Of a stretch of DNA of 64,000 bases, positions 50,210-58,323 are shown piece after piece (position 1 is the first letter of the stretch; the number at the start of each line of letters is the position of its first letter). Made by a program: the position numbers and the translations under genes. The notes beneath the pieces are model-generated. The model saw only the letters and a list, made by a program, of their open reading frames with translations, was not told where the DNA came from and made no database searches. The stretch is from CAXXXW01 sp963665555 (lineage in GTDB: Bacteria > Pseudomonadota > Alphaproteobacteria > Thalassobaculales > Thalassobaculaceae), in the NCBI GenBank assembly GCA_963665555.2, contig OY762308.1, forward strand, positions 1,116,001-1,180,000. The letters are read 5' to 3'.

Positions 50210-50626
50210 TCAGTCGTCGCGGTGCGTGCGCTCCAGGCGCTCGTGGCGCTCCTGCGCCTCCAGGCTCAGCGTGGCGATCGGCCGCGCCATCAGCCGGCGC
50301 AGCGAGATCGGCTCGTCCGTCTCCTCGCAATAGCCGTAGCTGCCGTCCTCGATCCGGCTCAGCGCGGCGTCGATCTTGACGATCAGCTTGCGCTCGCGGT
50401 CGCGGGTGCGCAGTTCGAGCTGGTGCTCGGTCTCCAGCGTGGCGCGGTCCGCCATGTCGGGCTGCTGGAGGTTGCCCTCCGTCAGGTGGCTCAGCGTCGT
50501 CCCAGCCTCGCGGAGCAGATCGGCCTTCCAGGCCAGCAGCCGGTTGCGGAAGAACTCCAGCTGCCTGGGACCCATGAAGTCTTCCTTTTCCGACGGCACA
50601 TAGTCCGGCGAAAGCGTTACGCGCAT
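50210..50626 (-). CDS. dksA: RNA polymerase-binding transcription factor DksA, cysteine-poor type
   Basis: A 138-residue secondary-channel factor of RNA polymerase. A coiled coil (about residues 25-95, EFFRNRLLAWKADLLREAG onwards) precedes the globular end GYCEETDEPISLRRLMARPIATLSLEAQERHE. In E. coli DksA this end has two CxxC pairs that bind zinc; here only one cysteine remains, so it is the zinc-independent variety seen in many alphaproteobacteria and in Pseudomonas DksA2. The ATG at 50624-50626 follows GGAGGTTGG. It stands alone between recA and the hydrolase gene. Confidence 0.93.
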   Translation of the reverse strand: MRVTLSPDYVPSEKEDFMGPRQLEFFRNRLLAWKADLLREAGTTLSHLTEGNLQQPDMADRATLETEHQLELRTRDRERKLIVKIDAALSRIEDGSYGYCEETDEPISLRRLMARPIATLSLEAQERHERLERTHRDD

Positions 50627-50737
50627 TCCAACCTCCGGGCCGGCCCGGCCCCGGCGCGCGGCCGGGACCCCGAAAAGCGGCCGGAGTATATGGACGAGGG
50701 CGAACCGCCGCAATACTCCGATGGGGCCGCTTTCGCG

Positions 50738-51766
50738 TCATCCGCGCCGGCCGGCGCCGCCCGACAGGCCGAGGCGTTCGAGGAACAGCGACGCCATCCG
50801 GTCGTGCCAGCGGCCCCCGGCCTCGTGGAAGCCGACATGGCCGCCGCGCTCCGGCAGCAGCGGCGTTATCGCCGGCGCGGCGCGCCAGTCCGCCTCCCGG
50901 TAGCTCCGCGCCGGGATCCACGGATCGTCCATCGCCTGGACCAGCAGGAACGGCGCGCGGATTCCGGCGAGGAAGCGGGAGGCCGAACAGCGGGCGTAGT
51001 AGTCGTCCGCCCCGTCGAAGCCGTTGCGCGGGGCGGTGAAGCGGTCGTCGAACTCGCGGATCGTGCGCGCCGAGCGGATCGCGCGCAGCTCCCGCGCCCC
51101 GATCCCGCGCAGGGCGGCGGCGTCGCGTTTCGCATGGCGCAGCAGCCAGGCGTGGTAGGGCCGGTTGCCCGGCCGCTCGAACCGCGCGCAGGTCGCGGCG
51201 AGGTCGATCGGGGCCGACACCGCCATGGCGGCGAGCGGCGGCGCGGCCGCGCGCCCCGCGCCGAGCAGCTTCGCCAGCACCGCCCCGCCGAGCGAGAACC
51301 CCATCGCCACGACCCCGTCCGGCGCCGTCCCGCGCGCCGCCAGCAGCTCCAGCACCGCCGCCGGGTCGGCGTCGCGCCCGGCGTGGTAGAACTCCCGGCA
51401 CCCCGGCCGGGTCGGCGGGGAACCGCGCAGGTTGAGGCGCAGCACGGCGTGCCCGGCGGCGAGGAAATGGCGCGCGCTCGCCAGCATGTAGGCGCTGTCC
51501 TCGCAGCCGGCGAGGCCGTGGAGCAGCAGGACCAGCGGCCGCCCGGCCCCGCCGCCCGGCGGGCGCGACAGGGCGCCGGTCAGCCGGTCGCCGGTCCCGT
51601 CGGGCATCGGGAATTCGAGCCGCTCGACCGGGCCGGGCGGCGGCCGCGCGCCGAGGATCGCGTTGCGCAGCGTCTGCGCGTGCGGCCCGGCCCAGAACCG
51701 GCGCGGCCGGAAGGGCGGCCAGCCGCCGGCGGGCGCGCCGTCCGGCCCGGCGTCCGCCGCCGCCAC
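50738..51766 (-). CDS. alpha/beta-fold hydrolase, YheT family
   Basis: A 342-residue YheT-like hydrolase. FRPRRFWAGPHAQTLRNAILG near the start, VLLLHGLAGCEDSAYMLASA (oxyanion region), the nucleophile elbow GFSLGGAVLAKLLG (Ser in GFSLGG), and PWIPARSY and GGHVGFHEAGG (catalytic Asp and His areas) are all present. The family is a predicted esterase/lipase-like group of unknown substrate. Translation likely starts at GTG 51764-51766; the first 15 residues are not well conserved. The next gene upstream is the hydroxyacyl-CoA dehydrogenase. Confidence 0.87.
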   Translation of the reverse strand: MAAADAGPDGAPAGGWPPFRPRRFWAGPHAQTLRNAILGARPPPGPVERLEFPMPDGTGDRLTGALSRPPGGGAGRPLVLLLHGLAGCEDSAYMLASARHFLAAGHAVLRLNLRGSPPTRPGCREFYHAGRDADPAAVLELLAARGTAPDGVVAMGFSLGGAVLAKLLGAGRAAAPPLAAMAVSAPIDLAATCARFERPGNRPYHAWLLRHAKRDAAALRGIGARELRAIRSARTIREFDDRFTAPRNGFDGADDYYARCSASRFLAGIRAPFLLVQAMDDPWIPARSYREADWRAAPAITPLLPERGGHVGFHEAGGRWHDRMASLFLERLGLSGGAGRRG

Positions 51767-51785
51767 GGGACCGCCCGCCCGCCGT

Positions 51786-52748
51786 TCACCCGCCGAGCGG
51801 CGTTTCGGCCTCGATCCGCGCCGCCTCGGCCTTCAGGCGCAGCAGGCCGATGTCGCGGTCGCGGAACAGTTCCTCCGGCGTCCGGCCGCCGTAGTCGAAA
51901 TAGCCGGCCCCGCTCATCGCGCCGGTCCGGCCCTCGGCGATCAGGCGGTTCAGCGTCTCGCTCTCGCCCTTCGGGACCGGCGGGTCGTAGGCGCGGTTGG
52001 CCATGCCCCGGCGCATCATGTCGAGGCCCGTGAAGTCCGCCTTCATCAGCGCGCCCATCAGCGCCATGCGGAGCGCGAGGCCGTATTTGATCGAATCGTC
52101 GATCGCGCGCGCGTCGGCCCAGCCCTCGTCGAGCAGGCGGGTAATCTCCAGCCCCATCGCCGCCTGCAGCCGGTTGGCGACATAGCCGGGGATGAAGCGT
52201 TCGAACAGGACCGGCTTCTTGCCGATGGCGGCGTAGAAGTCGCGCATCCCCTCCATCGCGGCGCGTTCGGTCTCCGGCCCCGGCGCGAGGTCCACCAGGT
52301 CGATCACATAGGGCGGCGTGTACCAGTGGGCGATCAGGGCGCGGGGCTGGCGGCGCGCCGGGACCAGCGGGAAAATGTCGAGGTGGGAGGTGTTGCTGGC
52401 GATCAGCGCCTCCGGCGGCGCGGCGGCGTCGATCTCGGCGAAGACCGCGCGCTTGACGTCGCGGTTCTCGACCACCGCCTCGACGACGAGATCGGCGCCG
52501 CGCACCGCCTCGGCGATGGTTTCGACGGCCGAGACGCGGGCGAGGATGGCGGCCCGCTCGTCCTCGCCGTGGACCCCGGCGCCGACCAGCGTGTCGAGCG
52601 CGGCGCCGATCAGGCCGCGCGCGCGTTCGAGTTGCGCGGGATCGATGTCCTGCATCCGCACCCGGCACCCGCCCGCCGCGTGCACCAGCGCCAGCGCGTG
52701 CCCCATCAACCCCGCCCCGACAACGGCGACCGTACCCCCCGCCTCCAT
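51786..52748 (-). CDS. 3-hydroxyacyl-CoA dehydrogenase family protein
   Basis: A 320-residue NAD-dependent dehydrogenase of the short HAD family. The NAD motif VAVVGAGLMGHALALVHAAGG (residues 7-27 region), the acidic DIDPAQ after the second strand, SNTSHLDIFPLV (about residues 117-128), HWYTPPYVIDLVDLAPGP with the catalytic histidine, and FERFIPGYVANRLQAAMGLE fit 3-hydroxyacyl-CoA dehydrogenase or the carnitine/lambda-crystallin branch. The full-length multienzyme form (hydratase fused) is not found. It is 19 bases upstream of the YheT gene, probably one operon. Confidence 0.88.
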   Translation of the reverse strand: MEAGGTVAVVGAGLMGHALALVHAAGGCRVRMQDIDPAQLERARGLIGAALDTLVGAGVHGEDERAAILARVSAVETIAEAVRGADLVVEAVVENRDVKRAVFAEIDAAAPPEALIASNTSHLDIFPLVPARRQPRALIAHWYTPPYVIDLVDLAPGPETERAAMEGMRDFYAAIGKKPVLFERFIPGYVANRLQAAMGLEITRLLDEGWADARAIDDSIKYGLALRMALMGALMKADFTGLDMMRRGMANRAYDPPVPKGESETLNRLIAEGRTGAMSGAGYFDYGGRTPEELFRDRDIGLLRLKAEAARIEAETPLGG

Positions 52749-52834
52749 CGCGTCCCTCCCCGGCGTGTGTGCGTTCCGGGGCGCACGTTACCAGATTCGA
52801 CGCGCGGGCGGGGGGCGCGATCGCCGTGCGATCG

Positions 52835-52948
52835 TCACTTCTTCGCCGGCGGCGGGGGCGGTTTGACGACATTCGGGGGCTTGGGAAACCGGATGACATC
52901 CCTGAAGAAGACAGGTTGCGGGTGCGGCGGCGTCGGCTCCCTGGCCAT
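52835..52948 (-). CDS. 37-residue proline-tailed microprotein (second copy)
   Basis: The ORF from ATG 52946-52948 encodes 37 residues ending VVKPPPPPAKK, with PVFFRDVIRFPKPPN in the middle. It is a clear paralog of the 43-residue microprotein at 53072-53203: both share KPV/QPV, a D-x-IR-x-P core and VKPPPPPA. GAGGGAG lies six bases before the ATG, and the whole stretch back to the membrane protein gene stays in one frame. Start codons GTG at 53003, 52994 and 52985 are possible for a longer form. Function unknown. Confidence 0.6.
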   Translation of the reverse strand: MAREPTPPHPQPVFFRDVIRFPKPPNVVKPPPPPAKK

Positions 52949-53071
52949 GGCCCACTCCCTCGATTCGTCCGAGCGAACGAATTCCACCGTCTCCACCTCC
53001 TCCACCGGCGCCAGAATCGCGGCGCTGGCCGGTACGGACAGCGCCCGATCCGCCGCGCCCGTCCGTCGGTC
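52949..53071 (-). pseudogene. remnant of the C-terminus of a second DUF6338-like membrane protein
   Basis: The 41 codons between the two microproteins are open and in the same frame. They encode a stretch with PASAAILAPVEEVETVEFV that aligns with the C-terminus of the upstream membrane protein (PAAGTAAMLVAARRVEMIEFV). The TAG-GCC-ATG junction there is TGG-GCC-ATG here. This points to a partial tandem duplication of the membrane-protein C-terminus together with its microprotein. Confidence 0.65.
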
Positions 53072-53203
53072 CTAGGGGGCCTTCGGCGGCGGCGGCGGCG
53101 CGGGCGGCGGGGGCGGTTTGACGAGGCCCTCGGGGCGAGGCAGCCTGATGCCGTCCTCGACCCTGACGGGCTTTCCGAAACCCTGCGCCGGTTTGCCGGT
53201 CAT
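53072..53203 (-). CDS. 43-residue proline-tailed microprotein (first copy)
   Basis: An ORF from ATG 53201-53203 to TAG 53072-53074 encodes MTGKPAQGFGKPVRVEDGIR, then LPRPEGLVKPPPPPAPPP and a KAP end. AGGA lies eight bases before the ATG, and the start is only three bases after the TAG of the upstream membrane protein, in the same frame, so translation is likely coupled (or could read through). It has no cysteines and no membrane helix. No known family was recognised; its strongest support is a second copy 124 bases downstream. Confidence 0.65.
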   Translation of the reverse strand: MTGKPAQGFGKPVRVEDGIRLPRPEGLVKPPPPPAPPPPPKAP

Positions 53204-53206
53204 GGC

Positions 53207-53854
53207 CTATGTCCTTTCCGATTCCTCGGTGTGCTCTTTCACGAACTCGATCATTTCGACCCGTCTGGCGGCAACCAGCATAGCAGCCGTTCCCGCCGCG
53301 GGTATCGGTTCGTTTTCCGTAAGCCACTCGGCGTGGGTCATCCGAAAATAGCCTTCTCCGGGTCGGCTGGGCCATTCTTCCGGCCAACCGTAAAGCCGTC
53401 GCCTGTCCTCGAGATGCAACACCACATGACAGCGTGGGTGGGCGGCGAAGGCGGAATGCAACTCGGTCGGATGCGATGTTTCGCTGGTGATTCCGGTCCA
53501 GCGAAGAAACCGGTGAACCGCGTCCGTGTTGGAAATCCACGCCGCCGCCAGTCCGCACAAGATCGTGACGACGAAGAGCAAAACCGTTTCCGCGTTCCCG
53601 CTCAATCCCGTACCGGTCGCCGCGTCGTTACGAAAAATGCCGGCGAACCAGGGACACAGGCTGGCGAGCCACAGAATCGCGGCTGTCGCGGCTGTCGCGG
53701 CGTACCCCACGGCGGTAAAGACAAGGGCCCGAACGACTTGCGCGAGCGCGTCGGGCCTGGGATGCGCGGTGAGCGAGTGGAAGACGCCCGCCGCGACGAA
53801 GCCTGGCAGCAGGAAGGCGAGAACGCCGACGATTTCGTTCGATGCCCAGCTCAT
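53207..53854 (-). CDS. DUF6338-like membrane protein
   Basis: A 215-residue protein with three predicted membrane helices (about residues 6-26, 42-68 and 88-108) followed by a cytoplasmic C-terminal domain of about 100 residues (for example EDRRRLYGWPEEWPSRPGEGYF). MSWASNEIVGVLAFLLPGFVAAGVF resembles the start of DUF6338-family proteins; the family name is my best match and no function is established. It belongs to a one-frame module with two proline-tailed microproteins downstream. It is divergent from the flavin monooxygenase gene. Confidence 0.65.
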   Translation of the reverse strand: MSWASNEIVGVLAFLLPGFVAAGVFHSLTAHPRPDALAQVVRALVFTAVGYAATAATAAILWLASLCPWFAGIFRNDAATGTGLSGNAETVLLFVVTILCGLAAAWISNTDAVHRFLRWTGITSETSHPTELHSAFAAHPRCHVVLHLEDRRRLYGWPEEWPSRPGEGYFRMTHAEWLTENEPIPAAGTAAMLVAARRVEMIEFVKEHTEESERT

Positions 53855-53998
53855 GCCCGTCCCGTCCCGACCGCCCGTCCGATCCGCGCCGGGCGCATAC
53901 TACCATCCTTGTCCTGGCGTCCGCCCGCCGCCTCTGGCAATCCCGCGCCCGGCCGCTAAACTCGCGGCCCGGCGGACAACGCGGGCGGAGGCGCGGGG

Positions 53999-55195
53999 AT
54001 GGCGGGCGATCCGGTTCTGGTGTGCGGCGGGGGGATCGGGGGGTTGGCGGCGGCGTTGGCGCTGGGGCGCAAGGGGTTCGATGTGCTTCTGCTCGAACGC
54101 GCCGCCGAATTCGGCGAGGTCGGGGCCGGGCTGCAGCTCGGGCCCAACGTGTTCCGCATGTTCCGCGTCCTCGGCCTGACGGAGCGGGTCTCGGAGCTTG
54201 CCGTGTTCCCGGACGCGCTGGCGATGCGCGACGGCCTCACCGGCGCCGGGATCACCCGCATCCCCGTCAACACGCCGGCGTTCCGCGAACGCTTCGCCTT
54301 CCCCTACGCGGTCATCCACCGCCCGGACCTGCACGCGATCCTGGTCGAGGCGTGCCGCGCCCTGCCGAACATCGAACTCCGCCTCGAAAGCGACGCCGTG
54401 GCGCACGAGGACGACGGCGACGGCGTGACCGTGACATGCGCCGACGGAACGACGCACCGCGGCGCCGGGCTGGTCGGCGCGGACGGGCTGCGCTCCTCGA
54501 TCCGCGAAAGCGTGGTGGGCGACGGCGAGGCGCGCGTCGCCGGGCATGTCGCCTATCGCGCGGTGCTGCCGATCGCCGAGGCGCCGCCGGAGCTGCGCTT
54601 CGACTCGGTGGTCGCCTGGGTCGGGCCGCGCACGCACCTGGTGCAGTACAAGCTGCGCCGGGGCGAGTTGCTGAACCTGGTCGCGGTGTTCCACAGCGAC
54701 CGCCACGACGAGGGCTGGGACGTGTTCGGCGAGCCGGAGGAGTTGCGCCGCTCCTTCGCGGGCCAGTGCGCCGCCGTCCAGTCGCTGCTGGACCGGATCG
54801 AGTCCTGGCGCATGTGGGTGCTGCGCGACCGCGAGCCGGTGCGCGAATGGAGCCGGGGCCGGGTCGGGCTGCTGGGCGACGCCGCCCATCCGACGCTGCA
54901 ATACCTGGCCCAGGGCGCCTGCATGGCGATCGAGGACGCGGTGTGCCTCGCCCACCGGCTGGAGCGCCGCGAGGGCGACTTCGCGGCCGCGCTGCGCGAC
55001 TACCGGGACGACCGCTACCTGCGGACCGCGCGGGTGCAGCTCACCTCGCGGTTCTACGGCGACGTGTTCCATGTCTCCGGGGCGTCGGCGGAGTTGCGCA
55101 ACCTGCTGCTGGGCGCGCGGACGCCCGAACAGGCCTATGCCGGCATGGAGTGGCTCTACGCCGGGGTGGACGACACGGGCGGGCAGATCCTGTAG
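53999..55195 (+). CDS. FAD-dependent monooxygenase (3-hydroxybenzoate 6-hydroxylase/salicylate hydroxylase type)
   Basis: A 398-residue class A flavoprotein hydroxylase. The FAD motif VLVCGGGIGGLAAALALGRKG (residues 6-26 region), the DG motif LVGADGLRSSIRE (about 158-170) and the GD motif RVGLLGDAAHPTLQYLAQGA (about 289-308) are intact. The GDAAHP-type ending matches 3-hydroxybenzoate 6-monooxygenase and salicylate hydroxylase relatives; the aromatic substrate is not certain. No ring-cleavage dioxygenase (gentisate) gene accompanies it here. The ATG at 53999 follows GGAGGCGCGGGG. Confidence 0.85.
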   Translation: MAGDPVLVCGGGIGGLAAALALGRKGFDVLLLERAAEFGEVGAGLQLGPNVFRMFRVLGLTERVSELAVFPDALAMRDGLTGAGITRIPVNTPAFRERFAFPYAVIHRPDLHAILVEACRALPNIELRLESDAVAHEDDGDGVTVTCADGTTHRGAGLVGADGLRSSIRESVVGDGEARVAGHVAYRAVLPIAEAPPELRFDSVVAWVGPRTHLVQYKLRRGELLNLVAVFHSDRHDEGWDVFGEPEELRRSFAGQCAAVQSLLDRIESWRMWVLRDREPVREWSRGRVGLLGDAAHPTLQYLAQGACMAIEDAVCLAHRLERREGDFAAALRDYRDDRYLRTARVQLTSRFYGDVFHVSGASAELRNLLLGARTPEQAYAGMEWLYAGVDDTGGQIL

Positions 55196-55221
55196 CCGGC
55201 CCGGCGCGCGTTCGCCGCGCC

Positions 55222-55482
55222 CTACCCGGCGTCGAGCTTGGGGATGAAGAAGACCTCGCGCGTGCCCGTCACATCCTGCAGGAAGGCGTCGTCGTAGATC
55301 ATGCCGTCGATCGAGACGGCGGTCTCCTCCTCCAGATGCGCCCGGATGCCGGGGAAACGCTCCTCCAGGGCCCGGAGGATGTCGCGGACCCGCGCCGCCT
55401 CGACCTCGAACTCGGTCTCGCCGCCGGTGTACTGGCGGCTCAGGCTGTTCGCGAGCACCACCCGGACCCTGTGCCCGATCAT
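55222..55482 (-). CDS. MoaD/ThiS-like ubiquitin-fold protein lacking the GG end
   Basis: An 86-residue beta-grasp protein: MIGHRVRVVLANSLSRQYTGG, FEVEAARVRDILRALEERFPGIRAHL and TREVFFIPKLDAG. MoaD and ThiS act as sulfur carriers through a C-terminal Gly-Gly thiocarboxylate; this protein ends DAG, so classic activation is doubtful. It is 34 bases downstream of the molybdenum hydroxylase subunit gene on the same strand, so a role with that enzyme is plausible but not shown. Confidence 0.72.
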   Translation of the reverse strand: MIGHRVRVVLANSLSRQYTGGETEFEVEAARVRDILRALEERFPGIRAHLEEETAVSIDGMIYDDAFLQDVTGTREVFFIPKLDAG

Positions 55483-55516
55483 CGCGCCCGCCCCCGGCGG
55501 GCCGGGCCGCGCCGCC

Positions 55517-57802
55517 TCACTCCGCCGCTTCCGGAAGGCGGGCGGCGTCGAGCGCCGCCAGCAGGCGCGGCGGCGACATCGGCAGGCTTTGCATCCGCAC
55601 GCCGGTCGCGTCCTCGATGGCGTTGGCGATGGCGGCCATCGGCGGGCAGATGTTGACCTCGCCGACGCCCTTCACGCCGTATTTGTGGTTCGGGTTCGGC
55701 TTCTCGACCATCACCGCCTCCACCATCGGCACGTCCGAGGCGACCGGCACGCGGTAGTCGAGGAAGCCGGCGTTCTGCAGCCGCCCGTCCTCGCCGTAGA
55801 TGTACTCCTCGTTGAGCGCCCAGCCGATCCCCTGCACGACGCCGCCCTGGATCTGGCCCTCGACATAGGAGGGGTGGATCGCCCGGCCGACGTCCTGCGA
55901 GGCGGTGTAGCGCAGGATCGTCACCTTGCCGGTCTCCGGATCGACCTCGACATCGACGACATGCGTCGCCAGGCCCGGCGAGACGCCGCCGGCGTTGACC
56001 TGCCCGGCCGCGCCGATCGGCCCGCCGGTCTGCGCCGCCCTGGCCGCGATCGCGGCGAGCGGCAGCGGGTCGAAATCGCCCACGTTGCTGCCGGCCGGCT
56101 TGGCCATGCCGTCCTCCCAGACCACGCCGTCCACGTCCACGTCCCACATCAGCGCGGCGCGCTTGCGCAGTTCGGCGACGCAGGCCTCCGCCGCCTTGAT
56201 CACCGCCGCGCCGGTGGCCAGCGTGACCCGGCTGCCGCCGGTCACATGCGTGTAGCCGACATTGGCGGTGTCGGCGACGATGGCGCGGACCTGGCCGTAA
56301 TCGATGCCGAGCGTCTCCGCCGCCATCAGCGCCATCGACGCGCGCGAGCCGCCGATGTCCGGGCTGCCGGTGGCGACCACCGCCGTGCCGTCGGCCGCGA
56401 GGTGCAGCGTCGCGCTCGACTCGCCGCCGCCGTTGAACCAGTAGCCCGAGGCGACGCCGCGCCCCTGGTTGGGGCCGAGCGGCCGTTGCACATGCTCGTG
56501 CGCCATCAGGACCTCGACCGTCTCGGCGTAGCCGAAGCTCGGGTGCCGGGTCCCCATGATGGTGCGCGTGCCCTCGACCGCCGCGTTCCTGAGCCGGAAG
56601 GCCAGCGGGTCCATGCCGATCCGCTTGGCGAGGATGTCGAGCACGCTCTCCACCCCGAAGGCCGAGATCGGCGAGCCGGGCGCGCGGTAGGCGGCCGCCT
56701 TGGGCCGGTTGCTCACCACGTCGTAGCCGGTCGCCTTCTGGTTGGGGATGTCGTAGGGCGCGAAGGAGCACATGCAGCAGTTCATCACCGGCGAGCCGGG
56801 GAAGGCGCCGGCCTGGATCCAGTAGGTTCCCTCGGCCGCCACGATGTCGCCGTCGCGGGTGCAGCCGATCTTGACCGTCATGGAGCCGCCGGAGGTGGGG
56901 CCGGAGGCCTTGAACACCTCCTCGCGGGTCATCACCGCGCGCACCGCCTTGCCGGACTTGCGCGACAGCGCCAGCGCGACGGGTTCGAGGTAGACGACCG
57001 TCTTGCCGCCGAAGCCGCCGCCGATCTCGGCCGGATAGACGCGCAGGTCGGCCGCGCGCACGCCCAGCAGCTTGGAGGTCAGCGCGCGGACGACGAAATG
57101 GCCCTGGCTGGAGCTCCAGATTTCCGCCTGCCCGTCCTCGTTGTAGCGCGCCGCGCAGGCGTGCGGCTCGATATAGCCTTGGTGGACCGGCATGGTGTGG
57201 AAGTCCATCTCCACCGTCTCGTCGGCCGCCGCGAAGCCGGCCGCCATGTCGCCGACCTCGAACCGGACGACCTTGGAGACGTTGGACGGCTCCGTCGGGA
57301 CCGGATCGACGCCGCGCGTGATCATGTCCTCGTGCAGCAGCGGCGCGCCGGGTTGCGCGGCCTCCCAGGCGTCGATGACATGCGGCAGGACCTCGTAATC
57401 GACCTCGATCAGTTCGAGCGCTCGTTCGGCCGTCTCGTTGTCGGTCGCGGCGACGGCGGCGACGGCGTGGCCCTCGTACAGCGCCTTCTCGCGCGCCATC
57501 ACGTTGCGGGTGACGTGGTAGAAGTTCACCGCCACGCGTTCGGGGCCGATATAGGCGAAGTCCTGGTCCGGGAAGTCGGCGGAGGTCACCGTCGCCTTCA
57601 CGCCGGGGAGCGCCTCGGCCTTCGAGACGTCGATGGAGCGGATGCGCGCGTGGGCGTGCGGGCTGCGCAGCACCTTGCCGACCAGCATTCCGGGGAAGGC
57701 GTAGTCCGCGCCGAACTTGGCGCGCCCCGTCACCTTGTCCACCCCGTCGGGGCGAACCGGGCGGGTGCCGATCCATTTGAAGTCCTTGACGCTCTGGTCC
57801 AT
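55517..57802 (-). CDS. xanthine dehydrogenase-family molybdopterin-binding subunit (orphan large subunit)
   Basis: A 761-residue molybdenum hydroxylase large subunit. It begins KWIGTRPVRPDGVDKVTGRAKFGADY, has the aldehyde-oxidase hammerhead domain, GGGFGGK (about residue 247), molybdopterin-binding GSPDIGGSR, and the catalytic glutamate in GVKGVGE (Glu715). The ATG at 57800-57802 follows GGAAGGATCG. The small 2Fe-2S subunit and the FAD subunit that normally accompany it (coxS/coxM types) are not within the window, nor is an XdhC/MocA maturation gene. A MoaD-like gene follows. Substrate unknown (CO dehydrogenase, aldehyde or purine type). Confidence 0.9.
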   Translation of the reverse strand: MDQSVKDFKWIGTRPVRPDGVDKVTGRAKFGADYAFPGMLVGKVLRSPHAHARIRSIDVSKAEALPGVKATVTSADFPDQDFAYIGPERVAVNFYHVTRNVMAREKALYEGHAVAAVAATDNETAERALELIEVDYEVLPHVIDAWEAAQPGAPLLHEDMITRGVDPVPTEPSNVSKVVRFEVGDMAAGFAAADETVEMDFHTMPVHQGYIEPHACAARYNEDGQAEIWSSSQGHFVVRALTSKLLGVRAADLRVYPAEIGGGFGGKTVVYLEPVALALSRKSGKAVRAVMTREEVFKASGPTSGGSMTVKIGCTRDGDIVAAEGTYWIQAGAFPGSPVMNCCMCSFAPYDIPNQKATGYDVVSNRPKAAAYRAPGSPISAFGVESVLDILAKRIGMDPLAFRLRNAAVEGTRTIMGTRHPSFGYAETVEVLMAHEHVQRPLGPNQGRGVASGYWFNGGGESSATLHLAADGTAVVATGSPDIGGSRASMALMAAETLGIDYGQVRAIVADTANVGYTHVTGGSRVTLATGAAVIKAAEACVAELRKRAALMWDVDVDGVVWEDGMAKPAGSNVGDFDPLPLAAIAARAAQTGGPIGAAGQVNAGGVSPGLATHVVDVEVDPETGKVTILRYTASQDVGRAIHPSYVEGQIQGGVVQGIGWALNEEYIYGEDGRLQNAGFLDYRVPVASDVPMVEAVMVEKPNPNHKYGVKGVGEVNICPPMAAIANAIEDATGVRMQSLPMSPPRLLAALDAARLPEAAE

Positions 57803-58028
57803 CGTCGATCCTTCCCGTTGTCGCGCGGTTCGCCGCCGGCCGCGCCCGCCCGGCGGCGCCTGCGGTCAAGAGTGTCGTTTCGGGGGCCTGTTGGCAAGGC
57901 CGGAGTCGGGCGGCGCCGCCTCCCCCTCGCCGGGCCGCTTTCGGCGGCGTCGAGGGCGGCCCGGGAAAAACGACGGCGCGCCCATGCGGTATGGTAGGAT
58001 GCGGAACGAGGCCCAAGGGAGGGAGGCC

Positions 58029-58286
58029 ATGGCCGATCCCACGCTCGCTACGTTCGGCGCCGACACGCTGGCGATCATCGGCACCGTGATCGGAACCGGA
58101 GGCTTTCTCGCCGTCATGGCGTGGCGGATGACCAATCGCCTCGACCGGCGGATCGACGCGGACAAGGCGGCCGCCGACGCCGACCGGCGCGCGTTCCAGG
58201 CGGCGATGGACGATTTCCGCAAGGAGATGCAGCGCCTCGCGGAACGGCAATCCCATGCCGAGGGCTGGCGCCGGGCGGCGGAATAG
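58029..58286 (+). CDS. small membrane-anchored coiled-coil protein
   Basis: An 85-residue protein with one N-terminal membrane helix (about residues 12-32, TLAIIGTVIGTGGFLAVMAW) followed by an amphipathic coiled-coil-like helix (RIDADKAAADADRRAF, DDFRKEMQRLAERQ). It is preceded by a strong GGGAGGGAGG ribosome binding site. Such short proteins are common hypothetical genes (YtxH- or Bcr-like in outline); no family was identified. It is convergent with the glycosyltransferase gene. Confidence 0.7.
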   Translation: MADPTLATFGADTLAIIGTVIGTGGFLAVMAWRMTNRLDRRIDADKAAADADRRAFQAAMDDFRKEMQRLAERQSHAEGWRRAAE

Positions 58287-58323
58287 AAGAGGGCGGCCGC
58301 GAAAACCGTCGCGACGGGCGGCG

